Shown in pieces: positions 1-12,256 of a stretch of DNA of 64,000 nucleotides; the first letter of the stretch is position 1; every line of letters starts with the position of its first letter. Position numbers and translations under genes: made by a program. The DNA is from Lotus japonicus (taxonomy: Eukaryota; Streptophyta; Magnoliopsida; Fabales; Fabaceae): positions 29,503,881 to 29,567,880 of the forward strand of contig NC_080046.1 in the NCBI RefSeq assembly GCF_012489685.1, written 5' to 3'. The notes beneath the pieces are model-generated. The model was not told where the DNA came from, did not search any database, and saw nothing but the letters and a program-made list of their open reading frames with translations.

Positions 1-69
1 TAATGGAATTTGGGTCTGCCGCATTTATGTTGCGCACACAAATTTGCAAAGATGTTTGTTGTTGAAATG

Positions 70-1722
70 ATAAACACTTACCTGCTTGGCATGATAGCTA
101 CACCAGAATATGAATATCTGAGCTCTTAATCTGCCTTACAATTTGATGAGGATTTCTGAAATTCGAGGTGAGTGGTTTACCACAGAATTTTTGAACGACA
201 CTAAAAGTTCTAGAATCCCTAACTACAAACTATTATTGAAAGTTGGTACTCCAATCATGCTTTTGAGAAATATAGATCAAGCAGCAGGTTTATGCAATGG
301 AATCAGGTTAATTGTGGATGAAGTTGGTGAATGTGTTATTTGTACAACTGTTATCACGGGAACAAATGCTAATGACAAAGTGCACATTTCAACAATGGAT
401 TTGGTTCCTTCTAATCCCAAATTTCCAATTAAATTCAAAAGAAGACAGTTTCCAATTGCAGTATGCTTCGCGATGATCATAAACATAAGCCAAGGACAAA
501 CACTATCTCAAGTTGGGCTCTTTCTTCTGAGGCTCATCTTCACTCATGGTCATGCATATGTAGCAGTGTTATTAAACTCGTCTCGGTGATCGACTCGATG
601 AGGGCACTGGGTCAATGGGTTACTGGTCTGACCACTGGGTCATTGGTTGAACTGCTTGACTCGGTTGATATTAAAAAAAATTAAAAATTCATATTACCAT
701 AACAAAATGTCACAAATATCATACACACAAAAGCAATAAAGAATGTTTTACTACAACAAAATTTAAAAACTTGATTTTAGCCTATCATTCCATGTGCTTC
801 TTAATAAAAAAAAACTTTTTTTATATTCACAAAATGGGTTGTTCTAGAAAACATAATATTAAATGGACATTAACACCAAAGTAGGCTGGCCCATGAAAGA
901 AGCACCGCATATTGTAAGTTTATGGACAAAATGGGTTGTTCGTAATAATGCATGATGATCTCTAAAATTTGGCCTTTGCTGCAATTCTAAACCTAATTTA
1001 AGAAGAAGCTCTCTCCTCTATCACCAAAACCCTAGCACACACCTCTCCTCCAAAACACTTAGCCGCCACCCTCTCCCTCTCCCATGGTTGTTTCCACCAT
1101 CAAAGACTCTTTCTTCCTCTGTATCACACCATCACAAGTTCGACTCGTCCAAAACACCACCGCCACCACCTTCTCTATGTCCAAACACGCCTCCAACCTA
1201 AACCAGCTGCCATCACCTCCCTCTCTCTCCCCTAAATTGCACCATCACCACCACTCGGTCATCACTTCATCTTCCCGATCTGAAGCCACCAAAGCCACCG
1301 CCACACCTCTTCCAAGGCCAGATTGCGCCGTTTCACTTCCTCCATTAGTATTCATCTAATTGTGATAGGAACATGACACTGATTCTAGTTCGTATATTTT
1401 CTTGAATGTTTTAAAAAATAAAACCGGTCCAACCGCAGCTCTTGATCACCGGTTTTTATACCGACCGGCCGGTTTAATCCGATTCAAAACGAGTTGATTG
1501 CATCCCCGATCCGTTGCTCGACTCGAACCGGTTAGGGGTCCGGTTCCCGTTTCAACCGGTCGAACCGGCCGGTTCGAGCCCAGTTTAATAACACTGATAT
1601 GTAATTCTCTCTAGAATACGCTCAATAAAGGGTCTTAAATTTCGTATACAAGATGAGTCGGGCAGACTACTGTAATTGTAGTGTTTAAGGAAATTTTTGA
1701 AATGTTTGATGTGTACGACTAA
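70..1722 (+). pseudogene. Helitron/PIF1-type helicase, C-terminal remnant split by a hAT element
   Basis: The frame at 143-560 carries the end of a PIF1-like helicase of the kind encoded by Helitrons: a stretch reading LKVGTPIMLLRNID, then CNGIRLIV, and a helicase motif VI-like block ending in SQGQTL. A weaker upstream match (EYEYLSS) lies at about 75-135 in another frame, so there is a frameshift or stop before 143. The coding sense is cut at 563 by a hAT insertion and resumes at 1597 with LSRIRSIKGLKF, the normal continuation of motif VI. After one more frameshift near 1660 it ends with VVFKEIFE and a stop near 1722. The family unwinds DNA during rolling-circle transposition. This copy is dead. 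The N-terminal half would lie left of the window. Confidence 0.8.
564..1596. mobile_element. Non-autonomous hAT-like element carrying a gene-like insert
   Basis: The ends are inverted copies of CAGTGTTATTAAACT. The element is flanked by an 8-bp TSD, ATATGTAG (556-563) and ATATGTAA (1597-1604), one mismatch, as expected for hAT. Subterminal regions at both ends are rich in CCGGTT/GGTCA-like motifs. The middle (about 985-1360) is different: CT-rich leader-like sequence with several ACCCTA motifs, followed by a 91-codon frame starting at 1084 (His and Ser/Thr/Pro-rich). This looks like a captured 5' UTR plus first exon of a host gene, but I do not recognise the protein. No transposase is present. 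Confidence 0.8.
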
Positions 1723-1796
1723 ATTTCATTTATTTATTCCATTCTTCTCTTCATATATTATTATATTGTTGACTTATATACGATTAACTTATTTAT

Positions 1797-2061
1797 TAAC
1801 AGAAATCTCAACCTAGCTTTCAGAGGAAGCTCAAGGAAGAAGAAGAAACTGAAATTGTATTGAATCTATTGAAAATGAAAATTCAGAATACAAAGTGTTT
1901 ATGCTAAACTCTATTTATATAGTAAACTCTTAACTAACAGTAGTTATAACTATCCTAACAAACTTTGACAGCTGGAATGAACTAACTACTAACTATTACA
2001 AATGAGTCCTTGCACTTTTGCTTCTATGCTATACTGGTCCTTGATCTCTAGTATTTTCACA
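1797..2061 (-). repeat. copia-1 3' LTR
   Basis: This 265-bp repeat nearly matches 41041-41305. On the minus strand it begins TGTGAAAATACTAG and ends TTTCTGTTA, so the 3' terminus is TA rather than the usual CA. A purine-rich tract, the complement of CCCTCCCACAAGC, lies immediately inside it at 2062. Confidence 0.88.
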
Positions 2062-2298
2062 CCCTCCCACAAGCTGGAGGTCGAAAGATATCCACCATAG
2101 CAAGTTTGGCTACAAACCCTTGAAAAACATGTGGCTGGAGTGCCTTTGTAAAAACATCTGCTACTTGCAAAGCTGTAGGAATAGGCAGTAACTTGACAAC
2201 TTCAGCTTGTAATTTCTCTCGAACCACATGGCAATCAATGTCCAGATGCTTTGTTCTCTCATAAAAAACAGGATTGGCTGCAATGTGAAGGGCACTTT
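2062..2298 (-). pseudogene. copia-1 RNase H C-terminus
   Basis: This is the final part of the copia RNase H / pol polyprotein. It includes RTKHLDIDCHVVRE and ADVFTKAL, hallmark end motifs of Ty1/copia pol, then a stop near 2060. It continues the frame that breaks off at 12953, where the RNase H motif ending CDNL is cut. The 10.6-kb element at 2304-12947 inserted between these two pieces with TSD GATTA. Confidence 0.85.
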
Positions 2299-3156
2299 GA
2301 TTATGTAACACCCCGATTTCCAGGTGTCACTTTAGTAACCAAAAGTAAACTTTACGCGGAAAACAGGTAATTTTTTTTTCGTTTGATTCCTTTTAAATCA
2401 AGCAATAGGGAAATAAAGACATAACCCCAACACTAACTAACCAATATACAAATATATACACATGTACAACCTCAGCTGCACTCTCCCGTCACGCGCACTC
2501 GCAGTGACTCCAAAGTAGTGTGCCCGTAGGCAAATAGTTACAGATCCAGATGTGTGAGTGAGAAAATCATAATTACAAACCACTAGGAGGAAGTCGGCCT
2601 CAAAATGGCCTAAGCAAAGACCCCTATGGTCCGACTGACTCACTGTGATCCCTCCGTAAGAGAATCACACAAAAAGCCATGCATCGGGAACCTACCCTGT
2701 CCCAAAAGCAAAACGAATCAGAGCTATTACAGTAACAACCAACTCCAAAAGGCTCTAACCACCCATAACCCACACTACTATCATCGACCCTCCCTCGAAC
2801 AGTCATGAAGTCCGGGTCCTCGTCGAAAGCTTCAGTAATAGTCGTTCCGCTCCGGGTCTTTCCCGCACAACGAATCATCACGAACCGGCTGACGGACGCC
2901 TGGCAGCAGGCCGACCGCCCAAGCACAAACATACAAACAAAGCCAAGGCGCTAGGGTCAACTTACAGAATACAATAGATATACAATCAACATGCGATAAA
3001 AGGGGTATATATATATATGTTGTATATATACATATAAGTTATGCACTGCTTACCCTAAGGTTTATACATAGCATGTTATCAAATCTCTTACACAATTCAG
3101 TCATAATAAGATGCATTGTGTGCCAGTGCAGAATATGCTGACACAAATCCGAATAA

Positions 3157-3292
3157 CGTCACTCTGCTTGGCGACGGGACAGAACAACAACGTCACTCTG
3201 CTTGGCGACGGAACAAATCAACAACGTCACTCTGCTTGGCGACGGAACAAATCAACGACGTCACTCTGCTTGGCGACGGGACAAACCAACGG
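3157..3292. repeat. 34-bp tandem array in LTR copy b
   Basis: Four head-to-tail units start at 3157, 3191, 3225 and 3259, exactly 34 bp apart, each with core CGTCACTCTGCTTGGCGACG. The ends CGTC and GACG can pair, so each unit could form a short stem. Other copies of this LTR family have different arrays here. Confidence 0.9.
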
Positions 3293-5212
3293 TATTGCCA
3301 CTTATAGGCTGGGCACCTCGAGACGGTCGTAACACTGGCCTCGTGTTTAACCATTTCTGCTCGGGCGTCGCTTATCACCTTTGGCTATAGTCAAGACGGT
3401 ACAAACTCTACATGGTTTGACCATTTCTGCTTGCTATGCCGAACATCAACAGGCACGATGCAACTCTACATGGATGATCGTTACCTCCTGTTGTGCCAGA
3501 TATAGTCAGGACCGATTCAACTCTGCATGGCTGATCGTTACTTCCTGTTATACCGAAGTACTCTGCTTGGCACTTCATCGCGTATATGCACGTGTGCAAT
3601 ATGATTATCAAAACCAGAGTCAGTGTCGGTCAATACAACACGACTCGGAGTTAATGTCGGTCAATACAACACAACTCCCACCACAAAACCCACAAACAAA
3701 ACCCAGAGTCTGTGCCGGTCAATACAACACGACTCGAACAACACTACCAGGAGTACTAGAGTACTCGGTGACTTTCAATCATCACCATAGCTCACCTCAG
3801 TGGCTTTCCCCAATTCCAAACTCTTCAAACCCACAACATAAGTCGACTTTTCCCCGCCTTTCGTAAATATTTTCCCCTTCAGTTCTCCTATGCTTAAACG
3901 TTAATAAAAATTGTTTCAATTCGAATTAGCCAAGTTATGAGTTTATTTCTCAAAGTCTAAGTTTCCCAAGTCTTTATTTTTCGAAAGCTCTATCATTCTA
4001 AGTTTCCAAAAATCAACCACCCAAAATACACTTCCCGGGGAAAGTCTAGGAATTCCAACGAATCCCAACAAATGGCTAAGTCTCAAACCCCACATTTGGA
4101 CTTGCCTAGGGTTGTTCATCCAACCCGAGATATCAAAGATCACCAGATCAATGAACCTCCACTCCGAAGTTGCGTCAAAACGCTCAATCCAACAGAAGCA
4201 CAACATCACAAGTTATGGAAAAGCATCATAACATCAACTCAACATCATAAACAACATCAGACAAAGCATAAGTCGAATTTATCGACGCCTATCATGCAAT
4301 CATAGCTAATATATAGTAAGTTGCCCTAACCTCGAGCTGATCCAGCTTCGCAAATCAAATCTCCTTCACAGGAATGCCTTGAAACTTCCAAAGTTCCTTC
4401 AACTGAACCTCGGAGGAAAAACAAAGCAGAATCCACACAAAATCGATTAGTTCGATCGTAATACAATACATAAACGATAGACAAAGCATCAAAGCTTCAG
4501 AATACGACAAACGGGTACGAAAGGACAAGTTTTCGAAAACGAAAAACTCCCCTCCCCTTAGGAAAAACCCACGGCCATAAGGAGAAAAGGGCTTCGGCTC
4601 TTTTTCTTCGATCAAATCAGTTTACAAGGTAGTTTTAGGGTAAAACTAAGGCAAAGAAACTGTCAGAACAATTTTCGGACAATCGGGCCGAAATACGACT
4701 ACGCAGGGGCATTTTGGTCCAAAATAAAGGCTCAAAACTTCAAAGTTATCAGTTCTGAAAACAAATTTGACAGCAATGATCCTCATGATATCCGTGACAA
4801 CAAATCCTAAAGGCACGAAGTCAGATTAAGTCTTTTCGACAATAAAGTTTCGAAATGTGAGACAAAAAGAGTTTTGAGTCAATTTTTCAGATCCTGGACA
4901 ACTGAATCGCAATCAGAGTTTACTGACAGAGGTTTTAGACTCAGGGGAACATAAGGAACATAACCCAAGCGAGAAATCAGAGAAATCGGACAATTTTAGA
5001 AAAAGCTCAAAACTTAGAGCACAGAAACGACTTCAGAAACTCAGCAGAAACAGAAATCAGAGGCAGGATTCATGATAGTTACCTCGATACCTAGAAGTAG
5101 GGACGAACTGCACGAAGATTGGTCAAGGTTTCGCGAAAATCTCTCCTCTCCCTCTCTCTCTACAAACCGCGGCCTCAATGGTGCAAAATGAAGAGGATTT
5201 TGCTTTTTCGCC

Positions 5213-5220
5213 TATTTATA
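5213..5220 (-). promoter_or_regulatory. TATA box of LTR copy b
   Basis: TATAAATA on the minus strand lies in a GC-rich context, about 0.7 kb from the element-sense start of the LTR. The same motif and surroundings occur at the same place in copies c and a, supporting it as the LTR promoter. Most of the LTR, including the tandem arrays, would then be transcribed. Confidence 0.6.
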
Positions 5221-5911
5221 GGCGGGCGAAATCGCGGGAAAATGAAAATTTCGCGATTCCGATTTTTGCAGCACGATCACCGAGAAATTCTAAGAGAGAT
5301 TCTAGCGTCAGAATTCCAGAACTCAAAACAAATATCTAGGATTTGGGAAATACGATATCGAAAAACTCAAAAGCGGTGTCGGTTAATCTGCCCCGAAAAA
5401 CTACTTTTTGCTGTGATGCTCAAACGACAAAACTTCCAACTGAAGAAAGATTGGAAACGTCGAAACAAGTCTGGCAACGCGGACGGAATCTTCGTTAGAA
5501 GTCCCGAATAGAAAAAGTCTTCATCCATTGCTCGAAAATAGGGTTTCGAAGCAAAGAAATTAGCGTCGGCGGACATCCGAAAAGTGAAACCTATCGTGCG
5601 TACAGTCCAGAGTTCCGAAATGAAACGCTGGTCGATGGAAAAATAAAGAGAATCTTTAAATTTTCCGAGAGTTCGAAATCTCACTCAAAACGTTGCTTTA
5701 AGAGCGAAATAGCCTATTCTGGACACGCTCGCCATAAGGCAGGTGTGCAGACGACTCGCACTAACTCCGAAAACAGCTACGCAACATTCCTCAAGCAATT
5801 CCTGAACTTTCTTCTTCATTAATCTTTCTCAAATGTCAAACTCCTGTCACGCTTACACTATTTCTACGTGTGAGTCGGAAACTAGCTTGTTCTGAAAATC
5901 CAGGTCTTACA

Positions 5912-8476
5912 ATACTCCCCTCCAAAAAGAAAGTTTCGTCCTCGAAACTCAGAGTTCTGAGAAAGTCCGGAATACAGTTCCTCGATCTTATCGTCCAATT
6001 CTCATGTAGTAGTGCCTGTGTCATTGTTCCTCAAAATCTTTACTTAAGAAATCTGCCTTCCCCTTAACTGTTTCACTCTTCTATCCCCACTGTTAACTAT
6101 CGGCGTCTCAAAAGACAAAACATCATTCAACCTCATGTCGTCTGACTCGATTACTTGCGTCGGACCTCTGCTTGAAATGATACCGGTTGGCATTCCGTGC
6201 AGTCGCACAACCTTAGCCACTTACTTCTTTACTTTCGGTCGTCCGGAATTCTTCTTAAACTCAGTGCCTCTCTGTCATCTCAAAGTAGATACTCAACTTG
6301 TCCTCGTGATCTTCATCTACAGTCCATCACTTGTTCGTTCGATAACTCTTAGACGAAACATTGCGTTGGAATCTAATAGTCCATTAACGTCACATCCAAC
6401 TTCGTAACTATCATCACTCGCACAATGAAATCAATCTCCTACTTAGTCACCATTCGAATTAAAAATCGACTTATGTCCTTATTTCTTGTCCTTCACTAAT
6501 CTTATCCCCTTCAACATCAAGTTATCAACAACTTATAAGATAATCCTCTTCTTAATATCTAACAATCCATTATTATCGTCTTCTTCCTTAGAACTTCCCT
6601 CACTCAAACCTATTTACACTTACTGAAATCCCTAACACTTCGCACAAATCGAGACTTATCCTCTAGAAGATTAAATCATAACTATACCTCAAAGGACTTA
6701 ACTAGCCATTTTATCATCCGATCCTTCAACATTCTGAGATTTAACTGTTATCGTAGCCGCTAACACCACTAAATCTCTTATGTGTACATGAATCTCAGCT
6801 CACTAGGTCAACCTTAGCCCTAGGATTCTCATTCAACTTTAGTAAAATTCACTTGTTACCCGTAATATGCATCATCAAAATCCATAACAAAGTCCCATTG
6901 ACTCTTATACTCTACGAAACTCGTCAAAATATAACAACCTCAGGTATTCATCTTAATACTAACACCTTCCTTTTTGTGACTCAATCACCATCTCGTCAAT
7001 CAACTTCTTAATCTCTCAATCAAATTCTGACAACCTTCGAGTCTTACACACCTTAGACAGACATTCATAGATTTAAAACCTAAACCTTCACCAAGTTTGG
7101 TCCTCTAATAACATTTAATTCTTCAATACTTCTTAAATGAATATCCGTTCCTTAAAACTATAACTCCTTCACTTACCCAAACGACCTGATAAGTGTCGTC
7201 ATGCTTCCACACTCACCACTTGATCCTGCTATCCATAATCATAACTTATTATGCTAACATCATTCAAATCTTATCACATGGTCATGATGTCCGCAACCTC
7301 ATAATCAACATCAATCGATCACCAACCTTAACACTCCACACAACCCAGAATTCCCTTACTTCAAGATCTCTCTTATACTACACCTCAATGGTCTTAGCCC
7401 GAAACTCACCTTCAGGTCTTCAATCTTCTAAGATTCAACTCCTATTGTCACACCTACAACCATAAGATCTCCTATTCGTACGCGATTCTCGACTCTCAAG
7501 ATTCAACCTTAACCCTAAGATTTCAATCCAACTTAGTAAATCTCACTTAGTAATCTTAGCATATTTCTTTGGAATCCATATCAACAACCTCAAGTATTCA
7601 ACTTATGCTAAAACTTTCTTTCTCCAACTTAATCATTAATTCAACACTTTTCAAGTGAAAATTCATCTCTTAAGACTATAATGTCTCCACATATTAATCA
7701 AACGCTTAGCAAAACTTATTCCTCGAACTCGACTATAACAAACTAGTTCAGAGTTAATTCTTCTCACTCTCGCTACCATCAAGCTATCATCTAAAACCTG
7801 ATTACATTCAACTTATTTAGTCTCTAACAATTCCACTCAGTAATCACATAACCTATGACTTCATAACTTCCGAGAAACTACTTAATACTTTTCCGGCATT
7901 AAACCTCTTGACTTAGTCTACCTCTACTTGGAGTAATCACACGAACTAACCAATCAATGTCTATACGACACTCATCGACTTCCAAAGATTTAAATCTTAA
8001 TCTTTTACAATCAAATGCTTAACACGAACTTTCCTCCCAAATCCGACTAATCCTCAATCAATTCAAATTCATCTTACACATCCTTCTATCAAAGTCCATA
8101 ACCAGCTGTGATTCCGAATATCACCCCCTCAATATTAGGTTGATCAGGCCTAATACATCGAAGGTGGAAATTTAGAAAAACCCACTGGAACAGTCAATGA
8201 GTTCCTATCCTCCAGTAGTCACAAATATCCTGATACTAAATCCTTTAAGGATCCCGCTACGGAACTACACACCCTCAACATAACACGTATACTACCCATA
8301 CGGAATCTCCCTAAGATTCGTTCTTCAACTACTAGCTTCCTCATAAACGCAACGGTGGAAGACTACTTTCTAGACTTAGTGTGCTATTCCCAACCTCGTG
8401 TAACTTCTATAGTTAAATCACGAGCAACCTCGAATAAGGTCCTACATCGTTCCCACGTTCTTCCTCGTTCAACTCC
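5912..8476 (-). pseudogene. Ruined pol region of the long-LTR element
   Basis: There is no open frame longer than about 90 codons. On the minus strand near 6130-6240 there is a decayed integrase core: VAKVVRLHGMP can be read, followed by ISSRGP where a working Ty3 integrase has SDRDP, so the catalytic Asp is gone. The stretch next to the polypurine tract (5912-5990) resembles the 3' end of the chromovirus interior at 30470-30510. The rest is AT-rich and too altered to assign. Confidence 0.6.
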
Positions 8477-9337
8477 TCAGCTCTTGCCCTCCTTGGCATG
8501 AATCCTTTCCTCTGTAGCAAATTGTTTTCCTTTCCCAACATTCCCTGATGATTCGCCCTTGAGTGCCTTGCAATCTTGGGAGAAATGTTCCGGTTGGTTG
8601 CAATTAAAGCATAGTTTTCCCTTGATCTTGCACTTACTAGCATAGTGCCCTACTTCCCTGCACCTGTAACACGTCACTGCTCTTCCCGAAGTCTTGTTTC
8701 CTGTCCCTTCGGTAGCATCATTCCCTTTCATCTTACTATCAGACGTTTCCTCCTGGGGTGTCTTGCAGTTCACAGCTAGATGCCCCTTTCGGTTACACTT
8801 GAAGCATCTCCATCCAGTCACTGAGCACTTGTTAGCAAAATGCCCAAACTTTCCACAATGAGTACATGTCACACCTTTGTCACCAACTGGCTCCCCTCCA
8901 GTATCAGCAGTCGTTGGTTTGTAGACTCTTGAGATAAGATCTCTTCCCTTGAAACGCTGATACGGTCCCCACTGATGGTAGCTCTCCCTTCTGTTGTAGC
9001 CTTGAGATCCTGACCTTATTGGTCCCCCAGCTCCAGTTCGGTTCATTCCTCTTTGTTGATACATTGCTGTCGCCATCAGTCGTTGATGATGCTCACGTGT
9101 AGCCTCCGCCATCCGGTTAAGATCCACCATCCTATATCCCATCGAACGTCCGATTAGTACTAACCATACGGTAGCACTAGACAAACCACTCAATCCGATT
9201 GAGTAGTAACGCAAGCAATTAGAGCGAAAATCGCTCTGCAGACAATCAATTTTCACTCTTTGCAGAGTCACACAACCTAGCACAGAAGACCTATTCCCCA
9301 AAGACTCCCAAAAGACTCGACTAAGCTCTGATACCAC
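8477..9337 (-). CDS. Gag nucleocapsid fragment with four zinc knuckles
   Basis: A 286-codon frame opens directly in the primer-binding region, so the first 70 or so residues are probably not native and no convincing start codon is seen (the frame begins with GTG). From about residue 75 it looks like the C-terminal part of a Ty3 Gag: a basic Gly/Arg-rich stretch, then four CCHC knuckles of canonical C-x2-C-x4-H-x4-C spacing: CTHCGKFGHFANKC, CFKCNRKGHLAVNC, CYRCREVGHYASKC and CFNCNQPEHFSQDC. Knuckles bind and package element RNA. The N-terminal capsid domain is missing or unrecognisable. The frame has no internal stops, in contrast with the ruined pol beside it. Confidence 0.7.
   Translation of the reverse strand: MVSELSRVFWESLGNRSSVLGCVTLQRVKIDCLQSDFRSNCLRYYSIGLSGLSSATVWLVLIGRSMGYRMVDLNRMAEATREHHQRLMATAMYQQRGMNRTGAGGPIRSGSQGYNRRESYHQWGPYQRFKGRDLISRVYKPTTADTGGEPVGDKGVTCTHCGKFGHFANKCSVTGWRCFKCNRKGHLAVNCKTPQEETSDSKMKGNDATEGTGNKTSGRAVTCYRCREVGHYASKCKIKGKLCFNCNQPEHFSQDCKALKGESSGNVGKGKQFATEERIHAKEGKS
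9325..9336 (-). other. Primer-binding site of the long-LTR element
   Basis: TGGTATCAGAGC on the minus strand is complementary to the 3' end of plant initiator methionine tRNA. It lies three bases inside the right LTR, which fixes the element orientation as minus. Confidence 0.85.
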
Positions 9338-10192
9338 AATGTAACACCCCGATTTCCAGGTGTCACTTTAGTAACCAAAAGTAAACTTTACGCGGAAAAC
9401 AGGTAATTTTTTTTTCGTTTGATTCCTTTTAAATCAAGCAATAGGGAAATAAAGACATAACCCCAACACTAACTAACCAATATACAAATATATACACATG
9501 TACAACCTCAGCTGCACTCTCCCGTCACGCGCACTCGCAGTGACTCCAAAGTAGTGTGCCCGTAGGCAAATAGTTACAGATCCAGATGTGTGAGTGAGAA
9601 AATCATAATTACAAACCACTAGGAGGAAGTCGGCCTCAAAATGGCCTAAGCAAAGACCCCTATGGTCCGACTGACTCACTGTGATCCCTCCGTAAGAGAA
9701 TCACACAAAAAGCCATGCATCGGGAACCTACCCTGTCCCAAAAGCAAAACGAATCAGAGCTATTACAGTAACAACCAACTCCAAAAGGCTCTAACCACCC
9801 ATAACCCACACTACTATCATCGACCCTCCCTCGAACAGTCATGAAGTCCGGGTCCTCGTCGAAAGCTTCAGTAATAGTCGTTCCGCTCCGGGTCTTTCCC
9901 GCACAACGAATCATCACGAACCGGCTGACGGACGCCTGGCAGCAGGCCGACCGCCCAAGCACAAACATACAAACAAAGCCAAGGCGCTAGGGTCAACTTA
10001 CAGAATACAATAGATATACAATCAACATGCGATAAAAGGGGTATATATATATATGTTGTATATATACATATAAGTTATGCACTGCTTACCCTAAGGTTTA
10101 TACATAGCATGTTATCAAATCTCTTACACAATTCAGTCATAATAAGATGCATTGTGTGCCAGTGCAGAATATGCTGACACAAATCCGAATAA

Positions 10193-10328
10193 CGTCACTC
10201 TGCTTGGCGACGGGACAGAACAACAACGTCACTCTGCTTGGCGACGGAACAAATCAACAACGTCACTCTGCTTGGCGACGGAACAAATCAACGACGTCAC
10301 TCTGCTTGGCGACGGGACAAACCAACGG
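10193..10328. repeat. 34-bp tandem array in LTR copy c
   Basis: Four 34-bp units are identical to those at 3157-3292, so the array has not changed since the insertion that made both LTRs. Confidence 0.9.
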
Positions 10329-12248
10329 TATTGCCACTTATAGGCTGGGCACCTCGAGACGGTCGTAACACTGGCCTCGTGTTTAACCATTTCTGCTCGG
10401 GCGTCGCTTATCACCTTTGGCTATAGTCAAGACGGTACAAACTCTACATGGTTTGACCATTTCTGCTTGCTATGCCGAACATCAACAGGCACGATGCAAC
10501 TCTACATGGATGATCGTTACCTCCTGTTGTGCCAGATATAGTCAGGACCGATTCAACTCTGCATGGCTGATCGTTACTTCCTGTTATACCGAAGTACTCT
10601 GCTTGGCACTTCATCGCGTATATGCACGTGTGCAATATGATTATCAAAACCAGAGTCAGTGTCGGTCAATACAACACGACTCGGAGTTAATGTCGGTCAA
10701 TACAACACAACTCCCACCACAAAACCCACAAACAAAACCCAGAGTCTGTGCCGGTCAATACAACACGACTCGAACAACACTACCAGGAGTACTAGAGTAC
10801 TCGGTGACTTTCAATCATCACCATAGCTCACCTCAGTGGCTTTCCCCAATTCCAAACTCTTCAAACCCACAACATAAGTCGACTTTTCCCCGCCTTTCGT
10901 AAATATTTTCCCCTTCAGTTCTCCTATGCTTAAACGTTAATAAAAATTGTTTCAATTCGAATTAGCCAAGTTATGAGTTTATTTCTCAAAGTCTAAGTTT
11001 CCCAAGTCTTTATTTTTCGAAAGCTCTATCATTCTAAGTTTCCAAAAATCAACCACCCAAAATACACTTCCCGGGGAAAGTCTAGGAATTCCAACGAATC
11101 CCAACAAATGGCTAAGTCTCAAACCCCACATTTGGACTTGCCTAGGGTTGTTCATCCAACCCGAGATATCAAAGATCACCAGATCAATGAACCTCCACTC
11201 CGAAGTTGCGTCAAAACGCTCAATCCAACAGAAGCACAACATCACAAGTTATGGAAAAGCATCATAACATCAACTCAACATCATAAACAACATCAGACAA
11301 AGCATAAGTCGAATTTATCGACGCCTATCATGCAATCATAGCTAATATATAGTAAGTTGCCCTAACCTCGAGCTGATCCAGCTTCGCAAATCAAATCTCC
11401 TTCACAGGAATGCCTTGAAACTTCCAAAGTTCCTTCAACTGAACCTCGGAGGAAAAACAAAGCAGAATCCACACAAAATCGATTAGTTCGATCGTAATAC
11501 AATACATAAACGATAGACAAAGCATCAAAGCTTCAGAATACGACAAACGGGTACGAAAGGACAAGTTTTCGAAAACGAAAAACTCCCCTCCCCTTAGGAA
11601 AAACCCACGGCCATAAGGAGAAAAGGGCTTCGGCTCTTTTTCTTCGATCAAATCAGTTTACAAGGTAGTTTTAGGGTAAAACTAAGGCAAAGAAACTGTC
11701 AGAACAATTTTCGGACAATCGGGCCGAAATACGACTACGCAGGGGCATTTTGGTCCAAAATAAAGGCTCAAAACTTCAAAGTTATCAGTTCTGAAAACAA
11801 ATTTGACAGCAATGATCCTCATGATATCCGTGACAACAAATCCTAAAGGCACGAAGTCAGATTAAGTCTTTTCGACAATAAAGTTTCGAAATGTGAGACA
11901 AAAAGAGTTTTGAGTCAATTTTTCAGATCCTGGACAACTGAATCGCAATCAGAGTTTACTGACAGAGGTTTTAGACTCAGGGGAACATAAGGAACATAAC
12001 CCAAGCGAGAAATCAGAGAAATCGGACAATTTTAGAAAAAGCTCAAAACTTAGAGCACAGAAACGACTTCAGAAACTCAGCAGAAACAGAAATCAGAGGC
12101 AGGATTCATGATAGTTACCTCGATACCTAGAAGTAGGGACGAACTGCACGAAGATTGGTCAAGGTTTCGCGAAAATCTCTCCTCTCCCTCTCTCTCTACA
12201 AACCGCGGCCTCAATGGTGCAAAATGAAGAGGATTTTGCTTTTTCGCC

Positions 12249-12256
12249 TATTTATA
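12249..12256 (-). promoter_or_regulatory. TATA box of LTR copy c
   Basis: TATAAATA on the minus strand, same context as in copies a and b. In this 5' LTR it would drive the element's own transcript. Confidence 0.6.

Larger units (their letters stand above)
2304..5911 (-). repeat. Long-LTR family, copy b (3' LTR)
   Basis: 3,608 bp, beginning TGTAACACCCCG on the plus strand and ending GTCTTACA. In element sense it reads TGTAAGACCTGG to GGTGTTACA. It matches the LTR at 9340-12947, and in large part the solo LTRs at 24195-28114 and 35894-40127. It contains a TATA box (5213-5220, minus), a 34-bp tandem array (3157-3292), and three copies of a 20-bp motif GTCGGTCAATACAACAC (about 3630-3735). Confidence 0.9.

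Noticed and set aside
3157..3292. Regular 34-bp repeats resembling a CRISPR array
   Set aside because: The units are contiguous with no unique spacers, lie in a plant LTR, and have no cas genes near.
3111..3390. Overlapping short frames on both strands across the 34-bp array
   Set aside because: They arise because 34-bp units stay open in several frames. No protein character.
5119..5511. 130-codon frame in the long LTR (also at 12155-12547)
   Set aside because: It covers the TATA region on the opposite strand to the element, is very basic, and is not kept in copy d. No domain.
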